Source: Lycocorax pyrrhopterus obiensis (lineage: Eukaryota > Chordata > Aves > Passeriformes > Paradisaeidae). From it: 64,000 nt of DNA. The stretch spans positions 54,078,975 through 54,142,974 of the forward strand of contig JACSVZ010000007.1 in assembly GCA_014706295.1 (NCBI GenBank). Reading direction: 5' to 3'. How positions within the stretch are numbered: the first letter of the stretch is position 1; every line of letters begins with the position of its first letter. Shown here piece by piece: positions 46,025-59,055 of the stretch. The translations under genes were made by a program, and so were the position numbers. The notes beneath the pieces are model-generated. The model saw nothing but the letters and a program-made list of their open reading frames with translations. It made no database searches and had not been told where the DNA came from.

Positions 46025-49006
46025 CATACACTGGGGGAGGCGGATTAAACAGAAGGCAACTCCGTTTGGGGGTTTTATATCAGTTTGTCTTCAATCAGAG
46101 GTCCTAAAGCTCACAGAACCACCTTGTGGAACAGATGGAAGAGTTTGAAGGCATAACTGCATAGGGTCCAATTGCGAAAGTAGCAACACATTAAGAAATC
46201 ATACCATGGTATATTTTTTAATAGAACTAGCAACACTTGAGCTCTGAAGAATCACTTATCCCTCATCAGGATAGTGATTATGGTCAGAGAGGATTTTTTT
46301 TAACTTATTAATGATCTAGTCAATTGGAGGTGAAAAGACATATACAGTATGTGCTGAATCAATTACTGACTTTTATTTCTTTTAAGCTAGAATACAAAAA
46401 AACCCCTTCACATGTGGGCTAGCTGGAAATTGTCAGCATGTTAAAAGAAGATGAAGTAATGTTGCAATTATGATATTCTTTGAAAAACTGAGGTGCAATC
46501 TTGTCTGAAATATAGTATATTGTCTTTTTAAGGCCTCATCTGGTCTCTGTTTTAATAATTACTTTGTCAGAAGATCTTGGAAAAGTATCCATGTCTTCTC
46601 AAAAGTATCTGAATCAAAATCATATTTTTATTTAAAGTTCTATTGTTACGGAAAACATTTTATTTTAAAACTGTTGATAGACTGATATTTCTTGGAAGAA
46701 AAAAAATAGAAGATATCAAACACTGGTTATCACTTGTGATAGGAAAAAAAAACTATTCAATTCTGTTATTTCTCTTTAGAAATGTAAACCTACAATATAT
46801 GTCGTAGTTAATGACACTATTTCAAAATTAAGGAAAAATCACTCATGGATGCTGTGCATCATTATCAGATTTATAATTGTTTTCACCCTAAAATAGGGCA
46901 TTTGTTGAACTTTGGAGTTCTAAACGGAATCCTGTACATTTTTTAAAGTTCTGCCCCATGCTTTCCAATCAAGCTATATATGTTGCACATTATGCTGTCA
47001 GCAGTATATAGTATTTTCAGTATTGGGGAGGAGGATTAGTGCTGAAAAAAGCCTCTATGTTTGTTCTGTACTAGCAGCCATTGCTTCAAGACAAACCAGC
47101 AATGTCTTAATACAGTGATGGTGGCTTGCATGCATACATGTGCCTTAGATGTGCTGTGCTGCTTATAAACCATAGCTTTTTATTCAGATTAATTCTGATA
47201 TCTGAAATGGTAGTTTAATTGGACTTCAGGCATAATGTTTAGCCTTGTCTTCAGAGCCCTTAGGTACCTTGCAATGTACAAAACAGAAGCCAAAGCCCAT
47301 TCCTTTGGCTTCTGCAGCTTCTATGACTTGGCCATGGTGGAATCCATCCTACTGAGGTGCCAAAACGTTATGCTCAGTGCTCCTATGGAGCTTGAACTAG
47401 ACAGTCTCCATGGCCACTGTGAAGGCAGACGACATTTTTCCTCTAATGCCTGTGGCTGTAAGGTGGCATCACTTGAAACGAATCCATCTGAGAACTCTGG
47501 GGCTGTGAATATGGATGCTCGTGGCAGCTTCTCATAGCAGACAAGCATCCTAATGGGGAATGCATGGGCTTCTTTCTTGTAACAGCCTGAACGGTAGTGG
47601 AAAGCATTTGCTAGCCCTGAAACATGCTGATTGCAACCTGCTGTTTTCATCTGCTTCTATTTAATAGCCTGTGACAAGCAAGTCCAGAGACACAGCCTGA
47701 CTGTGGTGCTCTTTAAAATCCTGCTTAAGCAGAGCGGACTTGCACCACTGTGTTTTCAGCCTTCATGGGCTTGAAAAAAACTATTGCATCTAAGCCTTTA
47801 ATGTCAGGCTGTATCAGTTTTCTGCTTTTTTGAGGCATAGTCACAATTTTTGTCTAAGGTGCAGTTGAATTCATGCCTTTGTATTTCAGCTTGTCTTTGC
47901 TGTTGTCTTTTTTGGCTGTGCCTTCACACACAGTGCCTGCAAGAAGTATTTATGGATATACAATGCATGCTAAGTGGTCTTCATGGGTTTTCCAGGCACC
48001 TGCTAGAATACTGCCTGCTGCTGACCGTCCCGACTGCCAGCAGCAACTTGTCTTCCTTTTCTTGCCTTCCATTGTCCGGGTACTGTACTCCCTCTATGGT
48101 ACGTGGCTGTCAACAGGTGCAAGCTCAATTACGGAGGCACGTGCTAGCATTTAATTTCTAGCATGGAAGGAGGATGTTCTGCACAAGAGATAAATATCTA
48201 CAGATATACCTGCATCTATATCTCTAGATATAATTGTATGGCACTTGCAGTTTTATGCAGGTTGCATAAGTAAACCCATCACTTACGCTTTAGGGCGAAG
48301 GTTCGCTCAACTTGTCATTTTAATAATTGTGAATGTAGGCAGCTGAGCTTTTGTGTTTGTGCATCACAGAATTTTACTGAAAACAGGATTCCCAAGTGGA
48401 AATGTCCAAAGGACTCTCCTCCCATTGCTAATGCATGTCTTGTAAAATTAAATGAAACCGTTTGGCCATCTCAAAACAGTTTATATCCTGTTTCGATCTG
48501 GGACTTGGAGGAGATTTCTAGTATAAGCAGGGCCCAGCATATTCTGCAGATTTGTGACTACAGTTTCCAACTTCTGTGACAGAATTGCGCTTCTAAATCC
48601 AAGCTCTTTAAAAGAGGAGGAAAAAAAGCATTTCCAGCCTTGGTGATTGAAAGAGGACTTTGAAACATGCGAATGTGTAAACCAATAGGGAAGTCTTCCT
48701 GAGTCTGCACACAGCCTAAACTAGTAGCTTTAAGAGATCTGAATATCTCGTCTTGGTGGGATATTGACTCAGAAACTTCACAGAGAAGTTTAAATATGAA
48801 CACTGCTAACTATCTAAATGCCGATCACTGTAGCAGAAACATCAGTCACTGTTGTATTTCACAGATCTCTATGCTGCTTTCCACATCTCCCAAGTGCCAA
48901 AAGCACCAGCTGCCAGAACCTTCAGCTTCACTTGGGCAGCTTTTATAATGCAGTAATGTGCTATCGATATAAAAATATTTTTGCATATGTGCTTTTTATC
49001 ACAGTT

Positions 49007-49012
49007 AATAAA
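49007..49012 (+). promoter_or_regulatory. TRAF3: Internal AATAAA (possible proximal poly(A) signal)
   Basis: AATAAA hexamer 3.0 kb after the stop codon. The downstream sequence is only moderately U-rich, so this is a weak candidate. Confidence 0.35.
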
Positions 49013-52000
49013 ACGGAGGCCTACTGCACTTATTTTTTAAAACTACATGAAGCTGCCAGAGAATTACCAGTTTGCCAACCCTGCGTACTGTGAAATCCAG
49101 GATCTTGCTACACAAATGTAGACACCGCCTGCTGTGGAATACCTGAAGCCTTGACTGTAACACCCCTTTCTCCGCAGAACTCACGGGCCATCTCTGTAGA
49201 GTTCTTACTGTGTACATAGAAATCGGTTTCCTCTGCTTTCCAGCAAGGAGTATGTAGCATTTTGTGAAAACAAGGCCACTGTATATTCTCTAAGTTGAAA
49301 GGAAAAGATACCTGGTGCTTTACTCAACACTTTTAAGTTATTTAACTGTTTCTCTCATCACTGAAATGCCCTTTATCCTTTTTCTCTTTGTTCCTGACTG
49401 AGATATCCAAAGTTTTCTAGGGACTGTCTGTTTGAAGTGATTCATGGGACAACACCCTGCCCCCAGGTATACTCTTGAATCCCGGCAAATGCCTGGGGGG
49501 TGCCATTATTGCAAGGGAGTCCCAGAGTATTTGCATTACTTTGAACAGAGTTTGTTCAACAGAACCATATTGTCCTCTGCTTAGTAATTCTTAGCAGCAC
49601 ACATCTGAAGTCTCTTGCTGGTGTTCTTTCTTCACGGTGACGCTCCAAGTTATGTACAAACCTCTTCCGTTTCCAGCTTCCTCTAGGGAGATTCCAGTGT
49701 GTGACAATCTGGATGTGCCCTTTGTGTACACTCTTCAGCACAGAGTGAGTGCACCTGTTACCTAGAAAGTCTTGAATCCTAAACAGGATGAAACTATTTG
49801 GGTGTTTAAAGACCAACCTGCGATTATGATGCACGACCATGTCTGCATTTATTCTCTGAGCTAATTAATTGGGGTCTTGTTTCACTTACTGTCTACACGG
49901 TACACCTTCAACTGCTGATTTACGATATGCAATGTTGATTTCAGCCTTGTACTGTAAATGTTGTTCTTCACAAAGAGAATGTGCAATAGGAAAAGGGAAT
50001 GGTGAGTGGCATACTTTTGATGGAAAAAACACGCTAGCTTTTTTAAAAATATGAAAAAAAAAAGAAATGCAGTTTATTTCCTTTTCTCATGGTATTTTGT
50101 ACTTGGAAAAGGAAAGATGAAGATATGTGCCTGTTTCTGTCCCTGGTGACTTTCTCAAATGCAAAGGTAATAGAGATTTGTGTTAGCTGGGATTTAAGTG
50201 TCAAACCCATGAATGTTAGGTTGTGATTATATCGCTTCTGTTTTCTCAGCTTGCCACAATTATGGCTTGCTGAGATGGAGCTTAAAAGCTACCGCCTATT
50301 TGTATCTGTATTCCATCACCCGGGATAGGCATTTCACCAACAGTGCAGGATATCTGTTGATACTTTGTTTAGTTTTTAAAACGCTGGTGCTGCTTGGTCG
50401 AAGATAGAGAAGCGTGTAGGGAGTGACAAGAAAAGTTGCCTGCACTGCAGAAGAGTGAAAAACATGACTGCAGTACTGATGCCTTTGATACATGATTTAA
50501 CTATGCAAATATACAAATAGGTGAGGGGGGAAATTCTTGGGTTGCATACCTAATCTCATAGATTTTGCTCTGTAAATTACTCGTATGTGTGTAGGTACAT
50601 ACATATACACACAGACATGCATGCACGTAAATATGCAAAGTCTTTTCTTTATGTAGAAGTGATGAAACAAAACCCTTTCCTCCAAGTTACACTTGATCAG
50701 TTGGTGCAAATATAACTTGCTGCTGCTAAGGGAGGATCTTGGCTAAGGGCAAACTTTGGTTTCATATCTTTCAGGTTTGAAGACCTGTATGTAGCAAACA
50801 CTTCATTTAGCTTTTCTGAAGACTTTGAATTGTAATTTAGGATACATGTTCTTCCTCATGTGCCGATAATTTGGAGATTCCTGTATTTTAAACAACTATA
50901 GTGATGGGCAACTTTTTAATTGCAAATTATTTCCTTTAATTTGGGAACAAAAGATGATTAAAAGCATCTGGACCTCTTCCCTGGAATTCCTGTCCTGTTC
51001 AGTCAATACCTTGATATTCTGGCTGACCTAGAAGTCAAAGCTACTGCAATAAAAAGGATTGGTTCAGCAGTTTAATCTGAGAATAGTTTTTAATACTGTG
51101 TACAGTGTATAGCAAGTGCTATTTGTCTTTTTTTGGAAAAAGGAAATCAAGGATGAGATGTGAAGTGATTTGCCCAGAGTCACAAAAGGAATCTCCTGGA
51201 GCTGGGACTGAATGAGAGGTTCCAGTTCCCTAGTGTTATCTCCGAATCACAAGGTTTTACTCTTTTAATACATTTGTCCCTTAAAGGAACTGGAAAATAA
51301 GTTGACATACCCTGAAGACCCACATCAGGACAGTAAGGGCTAGAATTAAACATACAAGCTGTCGTGATTTGGGGTTGTACGTGCATGGTGGCCCGGACCT
51401 GTGGAGTGAAGCACAGCATGTCAGTGTGAGTAACAGCAGCAAATGTGTGTCCTGCTCTGTTTGTTGAGAATCATCCAGCAAAACCAGTCTTGTTTCATGC
51501 TCCTCTTAACTGAGGAGGGAGAATACCATTGTACAGTGAAGTGGGTTCATCTTTGTTCTACCAGTCAGTGTGACTGACCATTTCTTTCTTGTGGGGCTTT
51601 CTCTCTTTTTCTGTAAACCAAAATCTGGAGGGCTTAATTGTTCTTTCTTGCCTCTTAATCCAGGCCTTTGCAGAAAGCATCAGATAGGAAGGTTGTGGAA
51701 AACTTTGGACTGCTGATTCAGGGACATCCTCTTAAGATTTAGAAGAGTAGAGTTATACAATGCATAAGGGATCTGACTATTCCTGTTTCTCTTCTAATAT
51801 ATGGTCAAGACTGCAGCTTCTGTCTTCCATTTCATGATGTCAGTGTAGATACTAGGCTGTGTTTTTTCATTATTTTCCCTCCAAGTTAGGATTAGTTCCT
51901 TAGGGTTCAAATAAGTTCTGAATTTCACAGAGAAGCACCTGAACCAAAACCCTGGATTCAAACATCCCAGACTTGATGTGGAATTCAAATCTGGATCCCA

Positions 52001-53129
52001 ACTCTGTGGCTTACTAACCTACCCGTTTAGGGAAGGGTTTGTTGTCTCTATGTGGTGTTCGTGTTCTTGGTCCTTTGGAACTAAGCTTTTAATTTGGTTG
52101 CCAGTTCTGCAAGGACTTTTTAACTTCTTAGCAATGCCGGTGTTCACACGCTCCATTGCTGGCAGTGCGATGCGTAGTGATAAAATTTGACTCTGTCTAA
52201 GGGTTACTGAGATAAACCAGCATTATCATTCGTAAAGGTCATTTTCTTGCATAGTGTTCCGAGCTTTGTATTTGAATATAGCTCGCACCTGAAAGGACAC
52301 ATCTTCCAACTATGACCTGCATCACTGGCAGAGAGTTGTGTAATCTGTACTTGTGGAATGGGAAGGTACAAGCTTCCATCGTTGCTGATGCATCGCGTAA
52401 TCCACCTGTTTTTTCTTATAGCTGTTGTTCGGTTAATACTTTTTTTTTAGTTTTATAGAAAAAAAATGGGGAAGTTCAGGATTTTTTCTACAAGGTATAA
52501 AACTCCAATGAATTAGTGGTGACTAGAGAGCTGTGAAAAATACCCCATTAGGAGATGATGGGCTAAATGTAGGTCCATTTCTCTTAGACAAGTAGGATAA
52601 CCTTTAAGATGCATGGAACAACATAATAATCGGGAAAACTAAAGCTGACATTTGTTTCCAAGAAATTCTGTGAGAACTATCTATGGAAAAGACATCAGTG
52701 ATTGAGAATAATGTACAAATTAATGTGTTTGAAACTTGTGTATCCATTTCTTTAATCTCATACTCTTCAGTGAACGGTACACTTGTGTTCAGTTTTATGA
52801 TCAAAAACAAAGACCAAAGAAGGCCAGCCTCATTTGATTGTGTATATTCTGCCTGTCTTAATTATCAATAGCTGTAAGGATACAGTGCAAGTGATCTGGT
52901 AACCAGTGGTTCTCGTCCTTTTCTTTTAGGGGGAAAAACAATTCTAAAATGTATAATTTATTGCTCAGCAATAACCATGTTGTTAAAATAATAATAAAAA
53001 AAGGAATTAGCAACATGTCTTAATTTCCCAATAGCATTATTATATGTTGTATTTCAGTTTACTGTATATTGTGTTTTCGTATTTATTTGTGTTTGGAGGT
53101 CTTGCTATGTCTTTTTGTGTTTAAATGCT

Positions 53130-53135
53130 AATAAA
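53130..53135 (+). promoter_or_regulatory. TRAF3: TRAF3 distal poly(A) signal
   Basis: AATAAA followed within 10-25 nt by GU-rich 'acagtgtgtaagagtgtag' and preceded by a T-rich stretch with a TGTA element (about 53058). This is the full signal-plus-downstream-element arrangement of a vertebrate cleavage site, with cleavage expected near 53150. Confidence 0.7.
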
Positions 53136-55579
53136 CAAGGACAGTGTGTAAGAGTGTAGAATGCTGAACTCTGAAATGCTAAACTGTGTTATTAAAGGAA
53201 AAATAAATAAGTAGGAAATAATATTTTTTAAAAAAAACTGGTGTGTTGAATTTGAATGACCGCTGTTGACTTGCAGATGGCCAGGGTGCATCCTTTGTCC
53301 TCTGTGAGCCCAGTGCATGTTGGCTGTTCAGTGTTTTGTGCTCAGGCACCTGATAAAGCTTTACTGTGCTATTGCACAGGTAACTTGCCATAACTTCTGT
53401 CAGAGTCCTATTTTCCATGTGCTAACTGTGCTGGAATAAACCAGGTGATGGTGTTCATCCTAACATCAGAGTTGAGAGCCCTCATGCAGAGTAGAAATAA
53501 ATGAAATGGCTTTTCATGCATTTGTGGTACACTGCTTTCCCAAAGAGGTGTGGGAAAGGAGAGTTGAAGCATAGCTTAAATGTCTAAAGATGTAGATTTC
53601 TTATTTTTTCTTCTCTGGTGTCATTAGGGACTCTTCTCAACTCAGAACCGTGTGTTAGGTGTGTGCTTGAAGTCACGGAACATGATGCAGTCTGTAAAAA
53701 CAACAGACAGTTCTGGAACAAGTGGAGCAATAATATTTCCACCACGTTTCAGATTCACCCTAGGGCTGAAAACCCTGATCCCCATGGGTGTTGTATGAAG
53801 CATGCCACTTCTACTGAGCACCACACTGTTGTTTCTTCCCTATTGTCTTTCCCACCCCTTTCTTACTGAAATTGCGATTTCCCTTCTTTCCCATCACTGC
53901 AGGGTAGTACTGGGTTTAGCAACGCAGGACTGTCCTGCCTGTGCTCAGACACGAGACTGCAGTGTCTTGGCAAAAGCCACCGCTGCATTGCTGGCACTGG
54001 AATGTGAGAACAACCTGGCCAGCCCATGCTGGTGTTTGGAACAGGCAGTCAGTGCTGGGCAGCTGAGTGCTGATAAAATGGGGATGCCAGAGAAATGGCA
54101 AATGCAGGCAGGTGGGCATGGCGAGAGGAGAGGGTGGCTAAGAAGTGCCATCCTCGTCTCGTGCAGGATGTGCTGAGGTGGATGTTCCCTTTGCTGCTGA
54201 AAGCAGTCACTGGATGTGACTCTGGATGCTCCGGCCTCCGCTGTCGTGCTCATCACTTTCCACTCGCACACCCAGTGTTGGCACTTGAGGCTGCACTGCC
54301 TGAAGCTCTTCATACCTACTGTGGAGCGTGAAGGGGTGGTGAGCTTCCTTGTCTTAATGAAGTGGGTTACCTTCCAGCAGAGTCCTCTTGGAGGCTCCTC
54401 CTCCCAAATTGGGGAGCTTGGTGCTGCTCAGATGTGACACTTTTGTCATTACAGAGCAGCAGGATAGGCAGTGAGGAAACAAATTGCTTTAAACATGAAG
54501 GCAAATTCTAATTTACTAATTCTCTCCTTGCCTCCCTGCTCCTCCTCCCCCAGCAAAGAATCGAAATGACACGTGGTGCCCTTCCTGGCTCCAATGAGGC
54601 TTTATAAAAGGTTTCTCCTTCCTGCCAGGTCCTAGAGGGTGACTGTCAGCTTCATGGGGTGCTTTCCCCCAGTGGTCATCTGGTACTTACGGTGACAGGA
54701 GCAGAGTGCCAGCTCTGGGAGCACCAAACTGCTGGGGAGAGCAGGGTGAGGAGCTCCTGGGCTACAGAGGGTGCTGGCTGACGTGAACACTGCCAGAGCC
54801 TGGACCTGCTGCTAGGGTCATGTCTTGGAAGAACTGCAGGGTTTTTTCCTAAGTTTTTGGTAAGTTTTCCAGAGTTTCAAGCCTCGGGTTTGCTTGCTGT
54901 CTGGTAAGAAGTCAGAGGTTTTGAAAATGCTTAGTCCTGTGTATCCTACTTTTTGTTTGCTTTGATGTGGCCAAGTCCTGGAATTGTTTGAGGAATGGGG
55001 AAATATCCAGTGATCAAAACAAGTGGTGAAAGAGGTGATTTCCCCCAGCCTTCCCCAAAGGCAGTTACTTTGTGAGTCAGTTGTGTGGTTCCTTCCTGCA
55101 CGCCTGGTTTGAGCCCTGGAGGCTGCTCCTGTTGAGTAATGTGTCTGGCTTGTTGTTTGGCCAAAACAGGTGAAAACCTGAGTGTCTTCCCTACCCCCCT
55201 TGATAAATGTGGCACCTGGGGAGGCTGAGCCCACTCAGATCTCTTCAGCTCCTTCAGGCTGGTGTTTGGCAGTGAACACTGGACATCAGTGCATGCTCTG
55301 CTGTGTTCTGTAGGCTCACAAGAACGGGGAATGGCCCAAGCCAGGAACTGAATTCCCACTGGCTGGGCTGGCAAACACAGAAGAGACCTCAGGGACTGAC
55401 TTCCACCCTGCAGGCTGCACCTTGGCTTAAGCAATGTTTGGGCACAGCTGGTTTGGTTGCAGCTGTGTTTTGGCAGCGTGGCTGTGTGAGTGGAGGCACG
55501 AGCTGTCTGCAGACACTGCTGTGGGCACTCAATGGCTACTTTGTGCCAACGCAGCAGCTTTGCAGAGGAGATTATCTGG

Positions 55580-55615
55580 ATTTCTACCAGATATTTCTAC
55601 CTGGCTGGTAGAAAT
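55580..55615. repeat. Inverted repeat with duplicated arm
   Basis: The arm atttctaccag (55580-55590) matches the reverse complement at 55605-55615. A second copy of its first nine bases (55593-55601) can pair with the same right arm, giving two alternative hairpins. The function is unknown. Confidence 0.85.
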
Positions 55616-58554
55616 GGCATCTGCCTTGGCATACCCTGTGCCATCAGCCTGCAGGAACACAGGCGAGGCGTGAGCCTGTCCCCAGCCATGGCCCCTTTAG
55701 CAGGTGTCCCTGGGGTAGGTAGTGGTGGCTGATTAAAGACACTCAGTTTTCCAAGGATAAAAAGAAATCCCAGCCGTGCACAGGGCTGGATGGAGTGGGC
55801 TGGTTCCAGTGTGCAGCTTGGCATGGGCTCAGGGCTGAGAAGCAAACCTGGTTGCTCACATCCCTACATCCGCACAGATCTCGCTCCATAGCTGCTCCTT
55901 GCAGTCACCCCTAACAGGAAGCTCTTGTTCCCCTGCTTCACACAACAAGATAAGAAGTGAGCTGGAGTGTGGCTTCCAGGTAGCTCTGAGATCAAATGGG
56001 ATCCCCTCTGGTGACTTCTGCCTTGCTGCCCCGAGGGTAAGGTGACTGTGTGGCTGCTGGAGGCCTGTAAGCGCTGGGTGAGTTCCTCTTGCTGAATTGT
56101 CATGGAGCTCCAAAGAGGGTTTAACTCCACAGATTGACTGGATATTCAGCTTCAGCTCCTGACCAGCCCTGAAATGAGACCGTGCCTCTCCTGGTGGCAC
56201 ACACAGCTCCTCTGCCACCAGAGATTGGTTCTGGCAGTATAGATGCAGCTGTTGCACTATGCTTTTTTAAGACTATAATTTTTTTAAATGAAAGGAAATC
56301 CCATGTGCGGATTTTCTCTAGTTGATGCTAGGGGCTACTTGCTTTAAGGGCAGCCATGAGATGCAACAGCTAGAGGAGCTGTCACCTGCCAGGGCATTTC
56401 TCCTCACTTATTTAAGCTTAGCTTTAGGTTCAAACCTTCAGCAATGCTGCACTGTGCCAAGGAGACTGGCAAACATTGTCTGCCTGGGTACAGCCCAGCC
56501 CCCACTGGGGGTATCTTCAGCACTGGGGGTTTGGAGCCAGTTTTTGGCACACCTCTGCCTTCTCCCCTCTCTCTGTTTGAGGCCATGCATGTAACACAGT
56601 TACCACAGAATAATTTTTCCATGCACTTAATGACTTTCTAGGGACAGTGCCATTGCTGCTTGGCTGTTTGGAGGGCTACAGGAAGTGTGTGCGTGTGGGG
56701 GGCAATCACCCACCTCGGGGCCTGGTGCCCACACCATTGCTGCTTTGTGCTCAGCCCTGGGCTCCCTTTCCCAAAGTGCTGGGGCTGAGCACTCATACTG
56801 GGGAAGTCCCTTGTGTTGCAGGATACAACTTTTAAGTGGTGAGGAGAGATGCAGTTGCACAACAGGGAAGTTCCGAGAGGTGCTGGATATCGCTGAAGGG
56901 CTTTAGGAGGTGGCTCTGCTGGCTGGCTAAGGTGAACAGTGATTTTGGCTTTGATGCCCGTTTATAACTCAATGCTGGGAAGGACAAGCATCCACTGAGT
57001 GCTGTTTCCCCTCTGTGGTGGTGATGTGCTCACCCCACCTCAGGGGCATTGCGGGCAGCCAGCACAGGGGAGCAGAAGGACAGGCGGGCAGCAAGGTGTA
57101 AAATGTGCTGGTCTCTGCATTAGGGCTGCTGCTTTAATTTCTGGGGACTGATTTCTCTTTCCTTTCACCTTTGTTTCGCTTTCCCTGTGACCACATGATC
57201 CAAACCTTGCTCCTGTGCAGCTTTCTGTTGTGCCTGTCTGGTCCTGAGGCACAGCAGCATCTTGGGACAGTAGCAACAACAAAATCTGGGATGGAGAGGA
57301 GTGTGCTCCGGCTATGGGGAGAGACCCGCAGCAAGGGCCAGGTTATTCTGACCGGGTTATTCAGTGGTGCCACAGTGAGCACCTGGCCCCAGTAATAAGT
57401 TTTGCTAGAATTTCTGTCATGGCCCTACCCTGCCCTGTCCCACCCTAATGCTGGAGCAGGGACTGTCCATCCTTGAGCAGGGTTTCACAGGGGATTTTTG
57501 ACCTCTGCCTACTTGCCAGATGAATCCCAGCCCATTTAAAATCAAGTATCAACTTTGGTGGGACAAGCAGTGCTGAGAAGCAGCAGCTGCAGGGTACAAA
57601 AGGTAAAACTAAGGGTGTGGAGCACATCCCAGCACACTGGGTTTCGGGAGCTGTGGCACTGCTCTCTGCACAGGGTCCTGTGAAGTGGTTTCTCCCATTC
57701 TGGCTGTGCTGCAGGATGCTGAGGCTACAGACAAGAAAGCATGCCCTCTGCACACTGCAGTCCTTTCTCCAAGCTCTTACTGCTGAGTATCCATGATTTA
57801 TAACTTTTCGCCCCTTTATTAAATGACAGGACATCTCACTGCAGCCAGCATTCACCCCGAGCCCCCTGGGAGAGATTTGTGAGTGGTAATTAGAGTGCAG
57901 GAGCCTTTCACCTCGAGGACATCTCTCAGCATCGAGCTCCCTGGGCAGAAAGTGCTGACTGTGTTTTGGCTGATGCCCAGGCTTAGAGCTGCAGCTCAGG
58001 AGCTTTCTCTCCTGGCACCCCAGTCTGTCTGCCAAGTTGGAAGCTAGGAAGCAGGGGAAGCACAAATGATGGGATGGGGATAATTTGCTTCCCACTCCTG
58101 CACTCCTAAATCCTTGCTGGTGTCAGGTTAGGGCTTCTTGTGGTCTGTGACCCTTCCATTGGATGACCCTTCCAAGAACTTCTCCAGTCTCTTCTTGGCC
58201 TCTAGTAAACCCCTGCATTCACCAATCTTCTGCCCTTGCCCTGCTGGTACCAGTGTCAGCTGAAGGGCAGCTGAGCCCCACAGCTGTCTCCGTGGCACAA
58301 GCCTCTGTCACAATCCTTATGCTGTTCCCTTCCCAGGATGTCATTGCTCTCCCACATCCTTTTCTGCTCCTAACACACCTCTGGTAAAGACATGGGCCTG
58401 GACCGGCATGCAGCACTGCTCCATGCTGTGGCAAACGACAGGGACACAGCCCCCCCTCCTGCTGCATCCCCATGCACTGGTGCCGCTGCCAGCAGCCCCG
58501 CGCAGCCCTCAGCAGCCTCCACAGGAGCAGCGTGGGGCTGTGCTAGCGGTGCCG

Positions 58555-58690
58555 GGTAATGATCAAATCAGCTGGTAGCCAAAGTACAATTACGAGTCGT
58601 GGCTGGGAGCTGCTCCCTTCCAAGCGAGCTAATTGAAAATACATGGAGGCCATCATTAGTAATTATGAGGTAGCCGCTGTTCAGCAGGGG
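58555..58690 (+). promoter_or_regulatory. AT-rich candidate enhancer upstream of AMN
   Basis: An AT-rich block in a GC-rich spacer, 0.4-0.5 kb upstream of the AMN start, with clustered homeodomain-type cores: CAATTA near 58588, TAATTG at 58630-58635 and ATTAGTAATTAT at 58655-58666. The composition and site density resemble conserved noncoding elements. Conservation could not be tested here. Confidence 0.4.
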
Positions 58691-58954
58691 AGAGCGGCGT
58701 GGGGAGTGCACGCAGCATGTTCACCCTGACTCCCTTCTTCTGGACCTGGATGAGTGGAGGGAGTGGGGGTGGTGAGGTTTGGTGAGCCAAGCTGGGGGGA
58801 CCCCCACTCCTGCCTCCCCAACTACATCCTCAGTGTCTCTCAGGCTCCCCATGGATGTCAAGGAAACAGGGAGATTGGGAAAGGAGCTGAGCGCGAACCA
58901 GCTTCTGGAACAGACCAGGGCTGAGGTTCGTGCTGGGGAAACCTGCCTCCCATA

Positions 58955-59055
58955 CCGCTTATCTCCCTGCTCCCTCCAGCCTCCTCCGGGCTGAGCCCAT
59001 CACGTGCCCCGGGAAGGTGCAAGGTCCAGCTGGGCAGGGAGCGCGGAGCCGAGGG
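58955..59055 (+). promoter_or_regulatory. AMN: AMN proximal promoter/5' UTR region
   Basis: No TATA box. It holds a GATA-type core (CTTATC near 58958), an E-box CACGTG at 59001-59006 and a DR1-like site AGGTGCAAGGTCCA at 59015-59028 of the kind bound by HNF4/RXR-class receptors. AMN is an intestine and kidney gene in mammals, so HNF4 and GATA inputs are plausible but inferred. The transcription start is not determined. Confidence 0.4.

Larger units (their letters stand above)
46025..53155 (+). other. TRAF3: TRAF3 3' UTR (about 7.1 kb)
   Basis: After the stop codon there is no downstream coding exon, no CR1 copy and no long open frame until the AATAAA at 53130. Human TRAF3 mRNA likewise has a 3' UTR of several kilobases, so one long terminal exon is expected. 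Internal AATAAA hexamers at 49007-49012, 51048-51053 and 52993-52998 could give shorter transcripts. The exact cleavage site is inferred. The UTR includes T-rich and ATTTA-containing stretches, especially near its end. Confidence 0.75.
53160..59055. other. TRAF3-AMN intergenic spacer
   Basis: About 5.9 kb with rising GC content from about 53.9 kb onward. I find no convincing coding exon, RNA gene or CR1 copy. It contains an inverted repeat (55580-55615) and a homeobox-site-rich block (58555-58690). The last few hundred bases are the AMN promoter region. Confidence 0.75.

Noticed and set aside
47235..47650. Open frames of 100 and 109 codons on both strands after TRAF3
   Set aside because: They lie within the inferred TRAF3 3' UTR, overlap each other on opposite strands and show no protein similarity I recognise.
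57445..58095. 216-codon minus-strand open frame between TRAF3 and AMN
   Set aside because: The longest intergenic frame, but GC-rich DNA favours such frames. There are no domains, the cysteines are irregularly spaced and no known gene lies here in the human order.
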